A stretch of DNA of 64,000 bases from positions 124,001 to 188,000 of the forward strand of contig NZ_CP019702.2 in NCBI RefSeq assembly GCF_002005205.3. The letters run 5' to 3'. The notes beneath the pieces are model-generated. The model made no database searches and was not told where the DNA came from. It saw nothing but the letters and a program-made list of their open reading frames with translations. This document shows, piece after piece, positions 60,593 through 64,000 of this stretch (position 1 is the stretch's first letter; each line of letters begins with the position of its first letter). This DNA comes from Rhizobium rhizogenes. GTDB lineage: Bacteria; Pseudomonadota; Alphaproteobacteria; Rhizobiales; Rhizobiaceae. The translations under genes were made by a program, and so were the position numbers.

Positions 60593-61621
60593 CTACCGGG
60601 CACCCCAGGTATCCGTCAGCCGATACCCCTCCGGCCATGGATCGGACGGATCAAGCATATGCTGGTGGATGCCGGTGACCCAGCCGCGGCCGGAGATTTC
60701 CGGCAGGATGGCGGGGCGGTCGCCGACCTTTGTGGTTCCGAGAATACGGCCGGTGAAGGTCGAGCCGATCAGCGACACCGCCGTCAGCGTTTCGCCTTCC
60801 TTCATTTCGCCGCGCGCATGCAGCACCGCCATGCGGGCTGAAAGCGCCGTACCGGTTGGCGAGCGGTCCACTTTGCCCGGCTGGATGGCAACGGCCGCCC
60901 CTGCCCTGAGGCCTTCGGCCGTGCGCTCCACCTTGCCGGCAAACAGGCAGAAGGAAAAATGCCGCCAGTCGGGGTTTTCGGGATGGTCGAAGCCTAGAGC
61001 CTTGTTGGCGGCATTGGTGATGCGCACGCCGAGGCGGGCAATCTCATGCGCCTCTTCCGGCTTCAGGCTGAAACCCATCGCTTCGGCATCCACGATGACG
61101 AAGCTGTCGCCGCCATAAGCGGTGTCCACCTTCAGCGTGCCGAGACCTTCGACCTGAAGCTCGACATCCAGCTTTGCGGCAAAGCTCGGCAGGTTCTGCA
61201 CGAAAATGCGCTCGGCCTTGCCGTTACGGCATTCGGCGCGCACTTTCACCAGTCCGCCGGGCGCTTCCAGCAGCATATGGGTTTCCGGCTCCTGCATCGG
61301 CACGATGCCGCCATCCAGAAGCACTGTGGAAACGCAGATGGAATTGGAGCCGGACATGGGCGGCGTATCTTCCGGCTCCATGATGATGAAGGCGGCATCC
61401 GCGTCAGGATGTTTCGGCGGCACCAGCAGATTGACGTGGCGGAACACGCCGCCGCGCGGCTCGTTGAGCACGAAGTTGCTAAGCGTCTCATCACGGGCGA
61501 TGAAGCGGCTCTGTTCCCAGATCGTCTCGCCCGGCGGCGGCTTCACCCCGCCGACGATCACATCCCCCACTTCACCTTCCGCATGGGCGGAAATCACATG
61601 AACTGTCTTGATACTGCGCAT
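60593..61621 (-). CDS. Proline racemase superfamily protein with Ser90/Thr256 instead of catalytic Cys
   Basis: Cytoplasmic enzyme candidate, 342 residues, of the family with proline racemase, 4-hydroxyproline 2-epimerase and trans-3-hydroxyproline dehydratase. Those use Cys/Cys, Ser/Cys or Cys/Thr pairs. Here the first position reads [11 protein letters not shown] (Ser90; the usual MCGH becomes MSGS) and the second [17 protein letters not shown] (Thr256), so neither cysteine is present. The fold hallmarks are otherwise intact: [52 protein letters not shown] lies 6 bases before ATG 61621. Ten bases after the aconitase X gene. It may be a dehydratase with altered chemistry, an epimerase of another imino acid, or inactive; the context argues for the first two. 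Confidence 0.88.
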   Translation of the reverse strand: MRSIKTVHVISAHAEGEVGDVIVGGVKPPPGETIWEQSRFIARDETLSNFVLNEPRGGVFRHVNLLVPPKHPDADAAFIIMEPEDTPPMSGSNSICVSTVLLDGGIVPMQEPETHMLLEAPGGLVKVRAECRNGKAERIFVQNLPSFAAKLDVELQVEGLGTLKVDTAYGGDSFVIVDAEAMGFSLKPEEAHEIARLGVRITNAANKALGFDHPENPDWRHFSFCLFAGKVERTAEGLRAGAAVAIQPGKVDRSPTGTALSARMAVLHARGEMKEGETLTAVSLIGSTFTGRILGTTKVGDRPAILPEISGRGWVTGIHQHMLDPSDPWPEGYRLTDTWGAR

Positions 61622-61631
61622 TCAGTTCTCC

Positions 61632-63341
61632 TCACGAAAGCCAGACAGGAAGGCGGGATACGGCACGGCCGGTCAGCGCGCTGTCGACGCAGTCGGCAAG
61701 GCTGCCGAAGCGCACCGCGCGGCCGCTGAGGCCGGGGCCGTAATGGGCGTATTTGCCGGAGTTGGTCATCAGTGCGCGGGTCTTCGTCGGAAAGACCGGC
61801 TCGGAAATCGAACACCAGCAGAGATCCGGCAGCACCTGCACGCCGCTGTCCTTCAGGCTCTGCAGCGTGCCGTCCTGCAAGGCCGCATCGATGACCTGCT
61901 GACCGGCGGTGACGATGACGGCGACATCCGCATGGCGTTTGCGGCCATTAAACACGGCCGCCAGCGCCCGACATTCCTCCAGCGAGGCATGCGGGCTGCC
62001 GATGGCGACAAGCTGCACCTCTTCCGGCCCCTCGTTCAGAAGCGACCAGCCGGCGGCCATATCGGCGAGCGAAATGGTCACGGTCCCGGCGGTTTCGAGC
62101 GGCGCAAGTCCCGCTTCCGGCGTCACGCCCTCGATATGCAGCATGGGCGAGGCGGAGGTGGTGCCGAAGGCGGCGCAAAGCGCTTTCAGATCATCCCGCG
62201 ACGGTTTTGCAGCTCCAAGACCACGCAGCAGTGGAATGCAATCCGGCGCGGCCTTGCCGGCGAGATAACCGACGAGCGGCCAGAAGGCGTCATCGATGCC
62301 AGCTGGCAGGGCCACATCGACGATGCGCTGCGGCCGGCGATTTTCTTCGAGATACACCCCCGAAAGCGGCGCCCTGCCCGTCATCGCAATGCAGAGATCG
62401 AGAAAATCCGGGTGCTTTGCGGTGCGGGCACCGAGCACCGTATTGGCGAAGATCACCGCATTCGACTCGGCCCAGCCGATCGATTCGCCGGCACTTGGCG
62501 CACTGTCCAGCAGGTAAGGCGAACAGGTGAAGGTGGGGCGGCAGCCCATGCGAACATAGGCATCCGCCAGCCTTGCGGCCGGATCGCCGAAATCCTCCGG
62601 CACGCCCTGCGCCCGCCAGTGCGCCTTGTCCACCGAAATGGCGTTCATGGTGGTTGGCACCCGCACCTTGCCGCCCATGTCAGCCATTTTTTCGGCAAAG
62701 GTGAGGTTGGCGGGGCTGGCATAGATACAGCCATCGATATGGCCCTGCGTCACATCGACAAGCGTCGACGCCCCCTGCTGGGCGGCCATGGCGACGATGA
62801 TGCGCATGGCCTGCCGCGCGGCAATGCCGTCGCGCCCTTCCAGCATTGCGCCATCCTCGTCCTTCAGGTCGAGATGGGCCGTCGCCGGTGGCGCGATGGC
62901 AAGAGAGATACCGTCGGCCTCAATGGTGCTCTCATTGATGCTGACATGCGCGGCACGCGAGAAGCGGGCGAAATTATCCGCATCGAGACGGACGACCGGC
63001 AGAGCCCTGTCGAACATTTCCGCCGCAACGAGGGCACCGAGCGTCAGGACGTCTTCAGCCTCGCAGAAAACCAGCGCCGCGGGCGCACGGCCGGTGAGGA
63101 TGAGATCGAGCAGCACGCCGGAACCGGTGCAGGAACCACGGCTGGTCGGCATGAACAGCACGCCGCCGGTGAGACAGATGCCATGCAGCGGGTGATGCAC
63201 ATCGATCACCTTGCCAGTGGCGGGATCGACCCCGCCCCAAAAGCTCAGCGCCTCGGTGGTGGCGATGACCTTGCCTTGCGCGGCGCCAGCCAGAATGCTG
63301 CGCGCCGCAGGAGTAGCAATTGGCGAAACGGAAGAAGGCAT
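61632..63341 (-). CDS. Aconitase X, cis-3-hydroxy-L-proline dehydratase family
   Basis: Iron-containing dehydratase, 569 residues from ATG 63341 ([15 protein letters not shown]), with AGGGAG 7-8 bases upstream. The small AcnX swivel domain (about 1-140) has [18 protein letters not shown] with Cys71. The large AcnX domain (about 145-569) has [51 protein letters not shown] and [11 protein letters not shown]. Small and large domains are fused in one chain, as in the bacterial type I proteins; a family member has been reported to convert cis-3-hydroxy-L-proline to 1-pyrroline-2-carboxylate, and the gene has been called lhpI. Operon: FAD oxidase, aconitase X, racemase-family protein. Longer readings into the leader are not supported. 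Confidence 0.92.
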   Translation of the reverse strand: MPSSVSPIATPAARSILAGAAQGKVIATTEALSFWGGVDPATGKVIDVHHPLHGICLTGGVLFMPTSRGSCTGSGVLLDLILTGRAPAALVFCEAEDVLTLGALVAAEMFDRALPVVRLDADNFARFSRAAHVSINESTIEADGISLAIAPPATAHLDLKDEDGAMLEGRDGIAARQAMRIIVAMAAQQGASTLVDVTQGHIDGCIYASPANLTFAEKMADMGGKVRVPTTMNAISVDKAHWRAQGVPEDFGDPAARLADAYVRMGCRPTFTCSPYLLDSAPSAGESIGWAESNAVIFANTVLGARTAKHPDFLDLCIAMTGRAPLSGVYLEENRRPQRIVDVALPAGIDDAFWPLVGYLAGKAAPDCIPLLRGLGAAKPSRDDLKALCAAFGTTSASPMLHIEGVTPEAGLAPLETAGTVTISLADMAAGWSLLNEGPEEVQLVAIGSPHASLEECRALAAVFNGRKRHADVAVIVTAGQQVIDAALQDGTLQSLKDSGVQVLPDLCWCSISEPVFPTKTRALMTNSGKYAHYGPGLSGRAVRFGSLADCVDSALTGRAVSRLPVWLS

Positions 63342-63418
63342 CGAAAATCTCCCTGAAGCATTTCCAGTAAACCTGCGTAGTGGTTTGACGCCCGGAAAAT
63401 GCGTGAAAAAAAGCGCTG

Positions 63419-63455
63419 GAGAATTTTTGCGTTTTGGGGAAAAGCCAAAATTCTC
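63419..63455 (-). other. AT-rich stem-loop between FAD oxidase and aconitase X genes
   Basis: GAGAATTTT (63419-63427) pairs with AAAATTCTC (63447-63455); the stem begins at the last base of the oxidase stop codon. The 113-base gap is large for this otherwise tight operon. The hairpin may protect or partly terminate the upstream message. Confidence 0.45.
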
Positions 63456-64000
63456 TAGAAACGTTGCGGCGAAAATGCCCTTGTATCGATGGCGGGTTTT
63501 TGGCCCGTCAGAAGATCGGCGACGAGGCGGGCCGTGCCCGCCGATTGCGTCAGCCCCAGATGGCCGTGGCCGAAAGCATAAACCACACGCGCCGTGTGCC
63601 GCGCCTGCCCAATGGCCGGCAGGCTGTCCGGCAGCGAGGGGCGAAAGCCCATCCACTGCTTGCCGCCTTCAGTTTTCAGGCCCGGCAGGAAAGCTTTCGC
63701 CTTGGTCAGCAACGCCTCGGAACGGGCGAAATTGGCCGGAAGCTCCAGCCCGCCCAGCTCCACCGCGCCGCCGACGCGAATGCCGCTGCAAAGCCGGGTC
63801 ACGACGAAACCATGGCCACCGAAGGTGACCTGCGTGCGCAGATCGAAAGCACCGGAAGGCAGGGTGGTATTATAACCCCGTTCCGTTTCCAGCGGAATTT
63901 TTTCGCCAAGCGAACGGGCGATACGGTGCGAGAAAGCCCCCGCCGCCAGCACCACCCTGCCTGCCTTGCGGGTTCGGCCATCATGGCTCACCACCTCAAC
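63455..64000 (-). CDS. FAD-dependent oxidoreductase, DAAO family (D-amino acid/hydroxyproline oxidase-like), 5' end outside window
   Basis: C-terminal 181 residues of a flavoprotein oxidase or dehydrogenase. The visible part contains [55 protein letters not shown] and a C-terminal [16 protein letters not shown] ... [24 protein letters not shown], the flavin-binding end of the DAAO family. Such enzymes in hydroxyproline loci oxidise cis-4-hydroxy-D-proline or D-proline to a 1-pyrroline carboxylate. The start codon and the FAD dinucleotide motif lie to the right of the window. First visible gene of the operon with aconitase X and the racemase-family gene. Confidence 0.88.
   Translation of the reverse strand, partial: VEVVSHDGRTRKAGRVVLAAGAFSHRIARSLGEKIPLETERGYNTTLPSGAFDLRTQVTFGGHGFVVTRLCSGIRVGGAVELGGLELPANFARSEALLTKAKAFLPGLKTEGGKQWMGFRPSLPDSLPAIGQARHTARVVYAFGHGHLGLTQSAGTARLVADLLTGQKPAIDTRAFSPQRF

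Noticed and set aside
1..64000. CRISPR arrays, tRNA, rRNA, transposases and integrases
   Set aside because: No spaced direct repeats, cloverleaf-like genes or transposase motifs were noticed on reading; a covariance-model scan would be needed to exclude small RNAs.

Overview
The window looks like part of an Agrobacterium/Rhizobium-type alphaproteobacterial genome, most plausibly a secondary chromosome or other accessory-rich replicon. Supporting signs are the high-GC coding style, a Rhizobiales Porin_2-type porin, an OFA transporter beside a soluble NAD-linked fds formate dehydrogenase, and a hydroxyproline locus of the kind known in Agrobacterium. No rRNA, tRNA, CRISPR array, insertion sequence or prophage was recognised. 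The species call is inference.

Layout, left to right. (1) 1-1569: a truncated tripartite-tricarboxylate receptor and two small proteins. (2) 1581-10195: an Fbp/AfuABC-like ABC importer with two paralogous binding proteins, divergent from an OmpR-type response regulator and a membrane histidine kinase. (3) 10226-18870: an exported ankyrin protein, then a FadR-type regulator, peptide/glutathione-type ABC importer and gamma-glutamyltransferase operon. (4) 19006-29898: a peptide-family ABC importer with sugar-acid enzymes (aldose 1-epimerase, enolase-superfamily dehydratase, lactonase, DHDPS-family lyase) and a FadR-type regulator. (5) 30108-38242: formate dehydrogenase fdsGBA-D without fdsC, an OFA transporter and a LysR regulator. 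(6) 38351-50644: a putative N-heterocycle or hydantoin locus with three amidohydrolases, a hydantoin racemase, a flavin reductase, an Opp-type importer and a GntR regulator. (7) 50841-54552: a porin and a PAS/GAF/GGDEF/EAL protein. (8) 54746-64000: a polar-amino-acid importer, hydroxyacid dehydrogenase, small dimeric-barrel protein, LacI regulator, and a proline-racemase-family / aconitase X / FAD-oxidase operon of the hydroxyproline type.

The region is a series of self-contained 'sense, import, degrade' modules. Each of the five ABC importers has its own adjacent regulator, and each has a stem-loop directly after a binding-protein gene and before the first permease gene. Matching operator-like palindromes can be read by eye for two modules: ATTGTYGACAAT sites around the GntR locus, and AATGTT-N6-AACATT sites around the LacI locus. 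A third dyad (TGAACCAAT-N5-ATTGGTTCA) sits at the 5' end of the FadR-type gene of module 3.

The most unusual item is the proline-racemase-family protein at 60593-61621. It has Ser90 and Thr256 where the family normally carries catalytic Cys/Cys or Cys/Thr, and it is co-encoded with an aconitase X (cis-3-hydroxy-L-proline dehydratase family). Its reaction cannot be assigned from known family members.
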